A stretch of DNA of 64,000 nt, from positions 1,240,001 to 1,304,000 of the forward strand of contig NZ_CP094974.1 of NCBI RefSeq assembly GCF_022869805.1. The letters run 5' to 3'. The notes beneath the pieces are model-generated. The model was not told the DNA's origin. It worked only from the letters and a program-made list of their open reading frames with translations, and did no database searches. The stretch comes from Halosolutus halophilus (GTDB taxonomy: Archaea; Halobacteriota; Halobacteria; Halobacteriales; Natrialbaceae). Both the position numbers and the translations under genes were made by a program. Shown piece by piece: positions 44,856 to 53,165 of the stretch (positions are counted from its first letter, which is position 1; the number at the start of each line of letters is the position of its first letter).

Positions 44856-45718
44856 GCGACGATCGCGACAGGGCCTTCACCGAACTGCTCGAGTACGTCG
44901 AAGACGAACTGGCGTTCGCGACGAGCCACTACAACGATAGCTATCTGGATCGGCGCATCTCCTCTCGGATGCGTCGCTCGCAAACCGACACGTACGACGA
45001 GTATTTCGATCTGTTACGGGACGATCCGGACGAACAGGAGGCGTTGCTCGATTCGATGAGCATCAACGTCACCGGCTTCTTTCGCAACCCCGACGTCTGG
45101 GCCGGCATCCGCGAGGTGCTCCGATCGCTGTCGGCGGCCAACGACACCGTCCGTATCTGGAGTGCCGCCTGCGCAGACGGTCGGGAACCGTACTCGCTGT
45201 CGATGCTCGCCCACGCCGATCCCGACATCGACGAAGCCGCCGTCAGCATCCTCGGCACCGACATCAGCACGCCGGCGCTCGAGACGGCACGGCAAGGCGT
45301 GTACGAAGAATCCCGGACCATCGATCTGGCCGATCAACTCGACTTTCTCGACGAGTACACCGAGTACGTCGACGTCGACGGCAGACGGTACGAGATCGGG
45401 GCCGGCGTGAAGAAAACCGTCACCTTCGAACGCCACGACCTGATCAACGACGAACCCAAGTCAGGGTTCGATCTCGTCGTCTGTCGGAATCTGTTTATTT
45501 ACATCGACAACGCGTACAAACAGCCTATGCTCAGGACGATCTCGCGATCCCTCCGCCCGGAAGGCTACCTCGTCATCGGCAAGGCGGAGACGATCCCGCC
45601 GAACCTCAAGTCGGCGTTTTCCGTGCGCGATGCTCGACTCCGCATCTACCAGCGTGACCCCGCCGACGCCGAGGCCGAACCCAGCAGGGGCCGTGCCGAC
45701 ACCAGTTCAGGCTCCTGA
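44852..45718 (+). CDS. cheR: Chemoreceptor methyltransferase CheR
   Basis: A 288-residue SAM-dependent methyltransferase. N-terminal helix domain (LLEYVEDELAFATSHYNDSY; RRISSRMRRSQTDTYDEYFD) is followed by the catalytic domain with VRIWSAACADGREPYSLSML (SAM motif, GxEPYS-like with DGREPYS), ILGTDISTPALETARQGVY and DLVVCRNLFIYIDNAYKQPM (CRNxxIY). It methylates Htr glutamates. The start is GTG at 44852, overlapping cheD. A short acidic tail with repeats of Ala/Glu ends the protein. It closes the che block; the next 230 bp contain no gene. Confidence 0.94.
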   Translation: MSDDRDRAFTELLEYVEDELAFATSHYNDSYLDRRISSRMRRSQTDTYDEYFDLLRDDPDEQEALLDSMSINVTGFFRNPDVWAGIREVLRSLSAANDTVRIWSAACADGREPYSLSMLAHADPDIDEAAVSILGTDISTPALETARQGVYEESRTIDLADQLDFLDEYTEYVDVDGRRYEIGAGVKKTVTFERHDLINDEPKSGFDLVVCRNLFIYIDNAYKQPMLRTISRSLRPEGYLVIGKAETIPPNLKSAFSVRDARLRIYQRDPADAEAEPSRGRADTSSGS

Positions 45719-45952
45719 CTCGTTTTCGGCCCCGGAGACAGACGTCCGGTGGGCCTGTGACCCGATCGTCGATAGCGTCGCGGCAGGCGGTAATCAGTAC
45801 GTCGCGTCAGACCGATCGACCCGTCGAGAGACGCGTAGAGCCGATCGATCCGGAGCCGTGAGCCCCCGGAGGGCCGTCCGCGGCTATACGTGAATCGAGT
45901 CGCCGGGAAAAACGCCGACACGTAGCTGACTGGCCGACCGGTCGCGTGCTGG

Positions 45953-48499
45953 CTACTGGTCGTCCTCGGGGGTTCCGAAGGAGAAGACCTCGTCCGACTC
46001 GGTCGGTTCGTCGGAGCTATCGAGGTCGTGGGCACCGGTTTCGGCCGAGGTGTCGGCCGTGGAGTCGTCGCCACTGCCGAGGGGTATTGGATCCCCGGCT
46101 TCGGACTCGAGCGGTGTCGAGTCGCCGGCTGCGAGCCCGTTTCCGCTCGTTGTTCCGTCGGCATCCAGCTCCGGCTCGGTATCCGTGTCGAACCGGTCCA
46201 GCGCCTCCGAGAGCTGTGCTGCCTGACTCGCGAGGTCGCTGGCGCTCTCGGATACCTCGGTGAGTGCGGACGTCTGCTCTTCGGCTGCGGCGGCCACGTT
46301 GTCGGTCTCGGTGGTCGTCTCCTCCGAGATCGTCGCGACTTCGTCGACCATTGCCACGACTTCCTGAGTCGATGCGGCCTGCTCTTCAGTCGCGGCCGAG
46401 ATCTCCTGGACGCCGTTGTTGGTTTCCTGAGCGTAGTCGGCGATCTTCTCGAGCGCGTCCGCGGCTTCTTCGATCGAGTCGGTGTGTTCGGCGACGCGCG
46501 AACTCGTCAACTGGACCTCTTCGGCGGTCCGCTCGGTCTGTTCCTGGATGCGTTCGAGGCGGCCCTCGATGTTCTCCGCCGCCTCTTTCGTCTCATCGGC
46601 GAGATCCTTGACCTCACCGGCGACCACCGAGAACCCTTCGCCGGAGTTCGACGAGCGCGAGGCCTCGATGTTGGCGTTCAGCGCCAGCATGTTCGTCTGC
46701 TCCGCGACTTCGGAGATGAACTCGATCAGTTCGTCGATCTGGGCCATCTCCTCCTCGAGACGTTCGATCTCCGTGACGGCCTGTTCGGACTCGTCTTCGA
46801 TCTCGTTCATTCCCTCGATCGCCTCCTGGGCGGCCTGTTGCCCACGGCGACCGGTCGTGGCGGTCCGTTCGGCGATGTCGGCGACCTGGTTCGAGGACGC
46901 CGCGATCTGTTCGATCGTCGTCGAGAGCCCGTTCATCTCGTGGTTGACCGACTGCAGGCTTTCGTTCTGGCGATCGGCACCGCGGGCGATCTCCTGGACG
47001 GAGTCGGTGACCTGCTCGGATGCGGATCTGACCTCCTCGCTGGAGGCCGTCACCTGCTCGGATGCCGTCGCGACCCTGGTGGCGAAGGCCTTGAGTTGCC
47101 CCGTCGTCCGTTCGATCTCCCCGATCATCTCGTTGAACTCGCGGGCGATCGCTTCCATCGCCTCGCTCTCGCTCTCGGGTTCCATCCGGGCGGTGAGGTC
47201 GCCGTCGGCACACTCCCGCATGACGTCGCTGTACTCGTCGGCTTTCGACTCGAGGTGGCGGTTGATCGCCTCGGTCTCGGCGCGGGCCCGTTCGGCTTCC
47301 TCGCGTGCCTCGTGGGCCGTCTGGATCTGGGTTTTCAGCGAGTCGCGCATGCTACCGAAGCCGGCGTACAGCCGACCGATACTGTCGATGCGGTCGGACT
47401 GGAACTCGACGTCGAGATCCCCCTCTTTCATCCGTTCGGCTTTCGAGGTCAGCCGATCGATCGACCGGGACGTGTTCCGTCCCATCACGCCGCCGACCAG
47501 CATGACGAGGAAGATGCCGGCGATCGAGGCGAAGATGCCGTAGGTACTCACGTCGTTGACGATCCCGTAAGCGTCGGGCTTGGAGGAGTGGATCACGACG
47601 TAAAAGTTGCTGTCCTCTTTGACCTGGGCCGTCGTCGCGAGGAACTCCTCGTCGTGGTGGTCCTCGTCGACCGACCGGGTCAGCGGCTCCACCGGGGTCC
47701 CCATCTCGTACAGTTCGGCCTCCAACCCGACCTCGTTGAAGTCGATCGCGTCGTTCTCGTAGTTCTCGAAGAAGGCCTCGCCGGACGTGTCCATGACGAC
47801 GACGTCCTCGGAACGCGCGATCGGTTCGTCGTCTCTCGCTCGATTCTCGTCGATCATAGCGCTCGCATCGCCGGCGTAGACCGCGTAGGTGGCGCTCCCT
47901 TCGCCCGTGATCATCTCGTTGACGTAGTCGTACGTGTCGATGACGACGATGACGATCTCTCCTTGCGATTTGTTGACGTACGACGCATAGAAGAGGGCCG
48001 CCGTCTCGCCGTCGTGTGCGTATCCGATGATCGGTTCGGACTCGAGTCCGCCCTCACGCTGTTGGACGGCCGCGGGATCGATCGCCGCCCACGTCTCGTT
48101 CGTGTCGAGGATCGTTCCCCCGTCGAGTTCGTCGTTGGTGCTGTGTGGAATCGTCCCGGTCGACATATCCACGTGGTGGATATCGACGATTCCCTCTTCT
48201 TCGGCTGCTCTCGAGTCGAGATACGCGTTTACGTCGTCGGCGTTCTGAACGCCGCTGGCGACGTCACTGGCGAAGAACTCGTTCCGTTCGCTCCACTGTT
48301 CGATGTTCCGCGCCTCCTGTGCTGCGAGTTGTTTCTGGTCATCGTGGACCTGTTCCTGGACCTCTCCTGCGACCAGTTCCGTCCCAACGTACCCGATCGC
48401 CCCCACCGATAGGCCCAGAAGAAGCAACACCAGTGCGAACTTGAGTGCGTAGCTCTTCCGGACGAAATCAGGTACGACGCTCCGAACCGGGCCAGACAT
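45953..48499 (-). CDS. Htr/MCP-type transducer
   Basis: An 848-residue methyl-accepting transducer. TM1 at about 14-40 (ALKFALVLLLLGLSVGAIGY), an extracytoplasmic sensor of about 270 residues (double-Cache-like, with many acidic residues), TM2 at 310-335 (YGIFASIAGIFLVMLVGGVM), HAMP, a second HAMP-like coil, then the cytosolic signalling helix bundle with hairpin AEQTNMLALNANIEASRSSN. The tip has NIEASRS instead of the frequent NIEAARA. An acidic tail closes the protein. The start at 48499 is supported by ACAATAAA (TATA on the minus strand) at 48524-48531; a frame eight codons longer exists. It faces the che genes and probably signals via CheW/CheA; the ligand is unknown. Confidence 0.92.
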   Translation of the reverse strand: MSGPVRSVVPDFVRKSYALKFALVLLLLGLSVGAIGYVGTELVAGEVQEQVHDDQKQLAAQEARNIEQWSERNEFFASDVASGVQNADDVNAYLDSRAAEEEGIVDIHHVDMSTGTIPHSTNDELDGGTILDTNETWAAIDPAAVQQREGGLESEPIIGYAHDGETAALFYASYVNKSQGEIVIVVIDTYDYVNEMITGEGSATYAVYAGDASAMIDENRARDDEPIARSEDVVVMDTSGEAFFENYENDAIDFNEVGLEAELYEMGTPVEPLTRSVDEDHHDEEFLATTAQVKEDSNFYVVIHSSKPDAYGIVNDVSTYGIFASIAGIFLVMLVGGVMGRNTSRSIDRLTSKAERMKEGDLDVEFQSDRIDSIGRLYAGFGSMRDSLKTQIQTAHEAREEAERARAETEAINRHLESKADEYSDVMRECADGDLTARMEPESESEAMEAIAREFNEMIGEIERTTGQLKAFATRVATASEQVTASSEEVRSASEQVTDSVQEIARGADRQNESLQSVNHEMNGLSTTIEQIAASSNQVADIAERTATTGRRGQQAAQEAIEGMNEIEDESEQAVTEIERLEEEMAQIDELIEFISEVAEQTNMLALNANIEASRSSNSGEGFSVVAGEVKDLADETKEAAENIEGRLERIQEQTERTAEEVQLTSSRVAEHTDSIEEAADALEKIADYAQETNNGVQEISAATEEQAASTQEVVAMVDEVATISEETTTETDNVAAAAEEQTSALTEVSESASDLASQAAQLSEALDRFDTDTEPELDADGTTSGNGLAAGDSTPLESEAGDPIPLGSGDDSTADTSAETGAHDLDSSDEPTESDEVFSFGTPEDDQ

Positions 48500-48523
48500 A
48501 TAGTACCTAGACCCTCTCGACAA

Positions 48524-48531
48524 ACAATAAA
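48524..48531 (-). promoter_or_regulatory. TATA box of the Htr transducer gene
   Basis: Read on the minus strand it is TTTATTGT, centred about 28 bp before the ATG at 48499, a leaderless promoter that fixes this start rather than the upstream codon at 48523. Confidence 0.6.
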
Positions 48532-48633
48532 TCCTCTCCCACGATTATCACGGGTGAGAACTATTCACTAATTTCAACGTGTACTGATAGATGACCGGTC
48601 CTTACATGAACATGCTTCGAGTAACTCCATTGA

Positions 48634-50007
48634 ATGACTGATCTCGACCTCCGCTCGTTTGCGAACCGTTACCGGGCGCTGGTCGACACCTCGCCGCCGA
48701 CCACTCGACGAGAAACGCGTGCCTGGATCGTCGACCCTCTCCTCGAAGCGCTCGGCTGGGACGTCCACGCCGACTCGTGTCTGACCGGCCGGACCGTGGA
48801 CGGAACCCGCTTCGAGTACGTCTGTACGATCGATTCGATCCCTGCCCTGTTCGTCGCCGTCGAACCCTTCTCCGGGTCGCTAGAGCAGGACCGCGCATCG
48901 GCGATTTATCGGACGATGGCCTGGACGGGTGTCGATCGAGCGATCTACACGAACGGCCGTCACGTGGCGTTGCTCGCCCGGTCGAGCGACGTCGGCCAGA
49001 GTACGTATCAGCTCTCTGCGATCGACGACCACGAGTCGTCACTGACACATTACACGACCGATCGGATCGGCCGCCGTCTCGAACGCCACTCGCGTGATCA
49101 CGTCGCCCGACAAATCGCCATCGACCGATCGGCACTGGTCGATTCGATCGTCGACGAACTCGTGGCCATCGGCGGGTCGACCTACGAGAGCGAGTTCGAG
49201 TCCGAAACCGACCGCTTTCTCGAGCGACTCGTCGCCTCGTTCGCCACGGACGCCACGACCCGTCCCGCGGCCGACGGATCGGACGCCGACGCGGGCGTGT
49301 CCATTCAGTTTACCGAACCGACGCCCGAGACGGACGACGCGACCCAGTCCGGTACCTCTCCTCGAGACGACTCGACTGAAGCGTCACAGACGGACGCGGA
49401 CGCCGCCGATCGATCGGGAGACACGGCAGCCACGGACGCGATCGAGGAGGACGATGCACCGTCGAGGTCGACAGCCGCTGCCGACGGCGACACCGCCGAG
49501 GGTACTGAGGGCGACGACGTCGGCAGCGCCACTGACGTCAGTGCCTCCGCCGACAGCGCCGACGTCGGCAGCGCCGCTGACAGCAGTGACGACGGCAGTG
49601 CCGACAACGACAGCGCCGACGTCGGCAGTGATGACGAGGTCAGCGCCGAGGACGGCAGTGGTACCGACTACGTCGTCCGATTCTTCAACGAACGCGGCTC
49701 GATCGGGGCGATCGGTCATTCGACCTCGGACCGCGCACTCGTTCACGCCGCCGAGTACTGTTTCGAACGCGGACTTTCCGGCGTCGACGTTCCCTGGAGC
49801 CCCGACGACAGCGACAGCACCGCGCTGAACGATCAACCGGTTCACGCCGACGGCTCCCCGATGGCTGCGGCCCAGCAACTCTCGAACGGACTCTATCTCA
49901 ACACCGGCGGAAGCGTCGACGATCGCGCCGCCCGCGTCGCGGCGCTGGCGTCCCGATCGGGATTACGGGCGATGCTGACGGGTGACTGGGAGGACGATCG
50001 GAACTGA
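48634..50007 (+). CDS. Protein with restriction-endonuclease-like N-terminus and Ser/Asp-rich linker
   Basis: A 457-residue protein. Residues 20-120 (TTRRETRAWIVDPLLEALGW; VDRAIYTNGRHVALLARSSD) resemble the N-terminal PD-(D/E)xK domain of type I restriction HsdR-related proteins, including the start E..R..vi.plL..LGW and late TNG...lL. The catalytic segment (FVAVEPFSGSLEQ where E-x-K is expected) lacks the Lys, so catalysis is doubtful. A Ser/Asp/Ala/Gly linker (about 200-345, with SADVGSAADSSDDGS-like repeats) joins a C-terminal domain (YVVRFFNERGSIGAIGHSTS; ALVHAAEYCFERGLSGVDVP) of unknown fold. It lies between the Htr gene and the pilus operon. Function unknown. Confidence 0.7.
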   Translation: MTDLDLRSFANRYRALVDTSPPTTRRETRAWIVDPLLEALGWDVHADSCLTGRTVDGTRFEYVCTIDSIPALFVAVEPFSGSLEQDRASAIYRTMAWTGVDRAIYTNGRHVALLARSSDVGQSTYQLSAIDDHESSLTHYTTDRIGRRLERHSRDHVARQIAIDRSALVDSIVDELVAIGGSTYESEFESETDRFLERLVASFATDATTRPAADGSDADAGVSIQFTEPTPETDDATQSGTSPRDDSTEASQTDADAADRSGDTAATDAIEEDDAPSRSTAAADGDTAEGTEGDDVGSATDVSASADSADVGSAADSSDDGSADNDSADVGSDDEVSAEDGSGTDYVVRFFNERGSIGAIGHSTSDRALVHAAEYCFERGLSGVDVPWSPDDSDSTALNDQPVHADGSPMAAAQQLSNGLYLNTGGSVDDRAARVAALASRSGLRAMLTGDWEDDRN

Positions 50008-50201
50008 GAGGGATTCGCGTCGCCACCGGAATTCCGGCTGCTCCTGACTGCGGGCGTTCCTGACTGCTCCCGCTCCTGGCTGCGGATCTCGGTTCCGCGC
50101 GCGACCGTCGCCATCCGGACGCATCTCTCTGTGCGCCACGTGATGAACGGCCGCTAGCCAGCGTAACCGGGAGAAAACTGCCGGACGTGGTGAGCGACGG
50201 A

Positions 50202-50993
50202 TCAGTACTCGATCTCCGCGGTGACGATCTGCACTTCGAGGTCCTCGACGTCGCAGGTGTACCCCGGGTCGTCCTCGTCCCGGGTCCACCCGCCCCGTTC
50301 CAGCGTCTGGTTCCACCCGTCCTGATACGGGCCATCGTCGACGACGATCCGTATCTCGTCGGCAGTCGGGTCGATCTCGGACATGTCGGTGTGTCGCGTC
50401 GTACTCGTTTCGACGATCGTGAACCCGACGCTGTCGCTGCTCTGGAACGATCGTTCGCCGTCGTGATCGAGGACCAGGAGCGAGATGACGGCGGTGTCGC
50501 TCTCGGGAGTACACCGCACTTGCGGTTGTTTGATCGCGAAACTGTAGTCTCCACTCCGGCGGAACACACCACCGCCTTCGTACGCGACCGTGGCCGATTC
50601 GCCCTCATACGCGAGCGCCCCGAGTTCCGTACTGTTTGCCACGGACGTATCGGATCCGTTCCAACCAGTTGCGACGTGTATGGTGGTGTTCTCACCACCG
50701 GTTCTGATCGTGCCGCCACGGAGCGTCAGTTCGCCGTACCGCCGCTCGACGCCGTCGTACCGCAGCACGTCGTTGAAGTTGTCCCCAAGGGAGGTCATCC
50801 CGCGTTGTGCGTTGCTGAGCTGTTCGTTCTCCCGGTAGTCGTCCATCGCCTGGAACCCGGTGGTGTACAACACCCCCACCGAACTGAGGATGATCGCGAA
50901 GACGAGGATGAACGCGATCACCTCCGTGACGCCACGCTCCCTGTCCCCCTGTGCGTCCGCAGCCGTCCCGAGCGGTGTTCCTGGCTCGTTCAT
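50202..50993 (-). CDS. Pilin-like protein, possibly DUF7289 family
   Basis: A 263-residue membrane-anchored protein. The N-terminus carries a prepilin-type signal: ERG then VTEVIAFILVFAIILSSVGV, a hydrophobic helix suited to a pilin core. The rest is a beta-rich extracellular domain (TELGALAYEGESATVAYEGG; DTAVISLLVLDHDGERSFQ) with Cys in QVRCTPE and YTCDVEDLEV, perhaps forming a disulfide. It is the last gene of the pilB/pilC operon and overlaps the preceding gene by 4 bp. The DUF7289 name is from memory and uncertain; a minor or tip pilin role is likely from the signal and operon. Confidence 0.8.
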   Translation of the reverse strand: MNEPGTPLGTAADAQGDRERGVTEVIAFILVFAIILSSVGVLYTTGFQAMDDYRENEQLSNAQRGMTSLGDNFNDVLRYDGVERRYGELTLRGGTIRTGGENTTIHVATGWNGSDTSVANSTELGALAYEGESATVAYEGGGVFRRSGDYSFAIKQPQVRCTPESDTAVISLLVLDHDGERSFQSSDSVGFTIVETSTTRHTDMSEIDPTADEIRIVVDDGPYQDGWNQTLERGGWTRDEDDPGYTCDVEDLEVQIVTAEIEY

Positions 50994-51505
50994 GACGTAC
51001 CACTCTCGATCGTGAGATGGTCCTGACTCTTGTCGTATCTGATCTCGATCAGTCCACCGGATGCCGAACTCTCGTGCTCGACGTCCGTATCGACTTTCAA
51101 CGGCACGTACATCTCCACGTCCGCACTGGAGGCGGTCAGACGCAGACAGTCGGTGCTGTCGGTGAGCAGGGGCGCGTCACCGCAGACGTCCTCTTCCGCG
51201 GCGAGTAACTCGACCGTGTAACCCGATCCTGCAACCGTCCGTGGATGTTCGGTCGTGAGCGTGACGTTCTCGTCGCTGTCCGTCGCGATCGCGTCGACGT
51301 TCGCAATCTCTCCCGCCAGCCGTTCCCCGATCGTCTCGAGGGATCGATCGGCGCTCCGATCGGTCTCCGTGTCCAGCATCGCACCGGAACTCGTCAACAG
51401 CAGGCCGATGAGGATCGTAGTGATCCCGATCGTCAGAACGTGGGTGATCGCGATCGACATCCCCCGTTCGGAGCGAGATCGCTCGCCGAGTAGTGGTCGT
51501 CTCAT
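50990..51505 (-). CDS. Pilin-like protein, possibly DUF7266 family
   Basis: A 171-residue protein with a class III-type N-terminus: RSERG then MSIAITHVLTIGITTILIGL, followed by a polar body (ETDRSADRSLETIGERLAGE; CGDAPLLTDSTDCLRLTASS with two Cys; VDTDVEHESSASGGLIEIRY). It has the length and layout of an archaeal minor pilin. Its stop overlaps the start of the next (minus-strand) gene, and it lies 6 bp from the preceding gene, so the pilin-like genes are tightly spaced. Family assignment is tentative. Confidence 0.78.
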   Translation of the reverse strand: MRRPLLGERSRSERGMSIAITHVLTIGITTILIGLLLTSSGAMLDTETDRSADRSLETIGERLAGEIANVDAIATDSDENVTLTTEHPRTVAGSGYTVELLAAEEDVCGDAPLLTDSTDCLRLTASSADVEMYVPLKVDTDVEHESSASGGLIEIRYDKSQDHLTIESGTS

Positions 51506-51511
51506 TCGATC

Positions 51512-51994
51512 TCACTCCGTCTCCGGACAGTTCTCGGGTTCGATTTGCAGTTCCGTCGAATAGTCGACGTCGTTCGAACTGTACTGGACTGTCACATTTA
51601 CTTGTGTCACGTTGTTACTGCCGTCGGTCTGTGGTTCGTCGACCAGACTGACGTTCCGTATCGCTGGTTCCGAGTTAGCAGTCGTGTTCCGGTACATCTC
51701 ACTGAATTTCTCGACCTGTGTCTCGACTTCGTCACTCGGATTAGTTACGTCGGCGTCCCCGTTCACGTTCTCGGCGAGACACCCGATACCGCGCGCGACC
51801 TCTGCTTCCGTCGTCGCCGCATCGCTCGCACTCTGGCTCGTCGCACTCGAGGAGAGCGTCTCGGTGTAGAGAACGCCGTTGAAGACGACGACGACGCCGA
51901 GAATGATGAACGCGAGCGTGATGGCTCCGATCAGAATTAGCTGTCCACGGTCGCGGTTCCGCCCCTGATCGCTGTGCTGACTCGTCGTTACCAT
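51512..51994 (-). CDS. Pilin-like protein, possibly DUF7261 family
   Basis: A 160-residue protein with a prepilin-like start: DRG then QLILIGAITLAFIILGVVVV. The extracellular part is polar with Asn/Ser/Thr and includes GIGCLAENVNGDADV and a C-terminal ENCPETE, giving two Cys. The N-glycosylation-type sequons (such as NVSL, NVTV, NVTQ) are frequent, as in archaeal surface pilins. It overlaps the preceding gene on the minus strand. Name from memory; the pilin-like role is supported by signal and operon. Confidence 0.78.
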   Translation of the reverse strand: MVTTSQHSDQGRNRDRGQLILIGAITLAFIILGVVVVFNGVLYTETLSSSATSQSASDAATTEAEVARGIGCLAENVNGDADVTNPSDEVETQVEKFSEMYRNTTANSEPAIRNVSLVDEPQTDGSNNVTQVNVTVQYSSNDVDYSTELQIEPENCPETE

Positions 51995-52614
51995 AGTATC
52001 ACCCGAACCTCGACGAGAGTGTAGAGGTACTCGCTGTCGGTCTCAGCCGGTGGGATTGGATATTCGTGGTTGTCGTAGGCGTCCTCGAGAGACGATCCGT
52101 CACCGGCCGTTACGGTGTCGTCTTCGTACAGCGTCACGACGTGACTCGCCGTGAACGCGTCCGACGGCGGCGATCCCTGGTACACCAGATGCGTACTGTT
52201 GAATCCGTCGCCGTCCTCGTTCTCGTAGACGAGTTCGACGTTGTAATTCCAGCCGTCGTTCGTGTACCGATCCTGCAGGAGTTGCCCGAGTCGCGACTGG
52301 TTCGCGAACTCCCCGGGTGTGTACGTCTGCACCTCCTGTCCGGGACTGCTGGGCTCGGTCGCGTTGTGGAACTTCTCCTGGGAGGTGTTCCAGTTGCGGA
52401 CCGTCTCCGACAGGTTTCCGTCCTGACTGGCGACGGAAAGTGCATCCTGTGACTCCTGTTGAAGCTGGGCCTGCACGGTCCGATCGGCCAGTCCGCCGGT
52501 GGTCGGCGTGATCACGACCGCCTGGAGCGCGAAGAGGACCGCAAGCAGGAGGATCATCGCGCCGATGAATCCCTCGAGCGTGTACGCCTGTGCGCGGTCC
52601 GTCTGTCCTCTCAT
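51988..52614 (-). CDS. Pilin-like protein, possibly DUF7288 family
   Basis: A 208-residue protein whose N-terminus reads DRA then QAYTLEGFIGAMILLLAVLF; Ala replaces the usual Gly before the processing site, the odd one in this set. The hydrophobic helix continues to FALQAVVITPTTGG. The outer domain is mixed (VQAQLQQESQDALSVASQDG; DRYTNDGWNYNVELVYENED; THLVYQGSPPSDAFTASHVV). Several sequons (NLSE, NQSR, NSTH) suggest glycosylation. The gene overlaps the next one by 7 bp. Confidence 0.78.
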   Translation of the reverse strand: MRGQTDRAQAYTLEGFIGAMILLLAVLFALQAVVITPTTGGLADRTVQAQLQQESQDALSVASQDGNLSETVRNWNTSQEKFHNATEPSSPGQEVQTYTPGEFANQSRLGQLLQDRYTNDGWNYNVELVYENEDGDGFNSTHLVYQGSPPSDAFTASHVVTLYEDDTVTAGDGSSLEDAYDNHEYPIPPAETDSEYLYTLVEVRVILW

Positions 52615-52618
52615 GATA

Positions 52619-53164
52619 TCACCAGACCCTCACGACGAGCCGACAGCCCGGATCGCAGTCGATACTCCCGTCGTCGTCGTCGATGGTCACGATTCGGGCC
52701 GAACTGGCCGCAGTCTGGTCGTCGTAGACGTGGCCGCCGCTCCAGTCGGCGTCGTCGACCGAGTCGTCGCCGAGCGATTCGATCGTGATATTCACCCGAT
52801 CGAAGACGTCATCATCGTCGTTCGCCCGGAGTCCGAGTTCTGCAATCAGGTTCTCGGGATCGTCTGCGAACCGCTCCTGGTACAGGCTTCCGTTGAGTTC
52901 GTTCGGCGTCGACGAATCGGTCGTGTTCTCGACGATCCGATCCGCGATCCTATTCGCCTGGGCGGTTTCGGCTCCCCCAACCGACGAGTCGTACGGCGTC
53001 ACCAGCGACGGCACGTACGTGAAGATGAACGCGACCGCCAGGAGGAAGACGCCGATCCCGACGGCGAAGTCCTGCGTCGTCTGCCCGCGGTCCGACAGCG
53101 AGACCGAAATCGTCCGTGGTCGACTGCGTCGGGCTGGGGTTCGAGAGCTGTTGCCTCGAGTCAT
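52619..53164 (-). CDS. Pilin-like protein, possibly DUF7287 family
   Basis: A 181-residue protein with a basic N-terminus (MTRGNSSRTPARRSRPRTIS), then DRG and QTTQDFAVGIGVFLLAVAFI with a hydrophobic helix FTYVPSLVTPY. The outer domain includes ANRIADRIVENTTDSSTPNE and a terminal SIDCDPGCRLVVRVW with two Cys. It is the first of five pilin-like genes after pilC, separated from it by 1 bp. The long basic segment before the helix would stay in the cytosol, as in archaeal prepilins before PibD cleavage. Confidence 0.78.
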   Translation of the reverse strand: MTRGNSSRTPARRSRPRTISVSLSDRGQTTQDFAVGIGVFLLAVAFIFTYVPSLVTPYDSSVGGAETAQANRIADRIVENTTDSSTPNELNGSLYQERFADDPENLIAELGLRANDDDDVFDRVNITIESLGDDSVDDADWSGGHVYDDQTAASSARIVTIDDDDGSIDCDPGCRLVVRVW

Positions 53165-53165
53165 G

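Noticed and set aside
46028-48412. 794-codon plus-strand open frame opposite the Htr gene
   Set aside because: Antisense to a transducer with clear TM, HAMP and signalling hairpin; the frame is a composition artefact.
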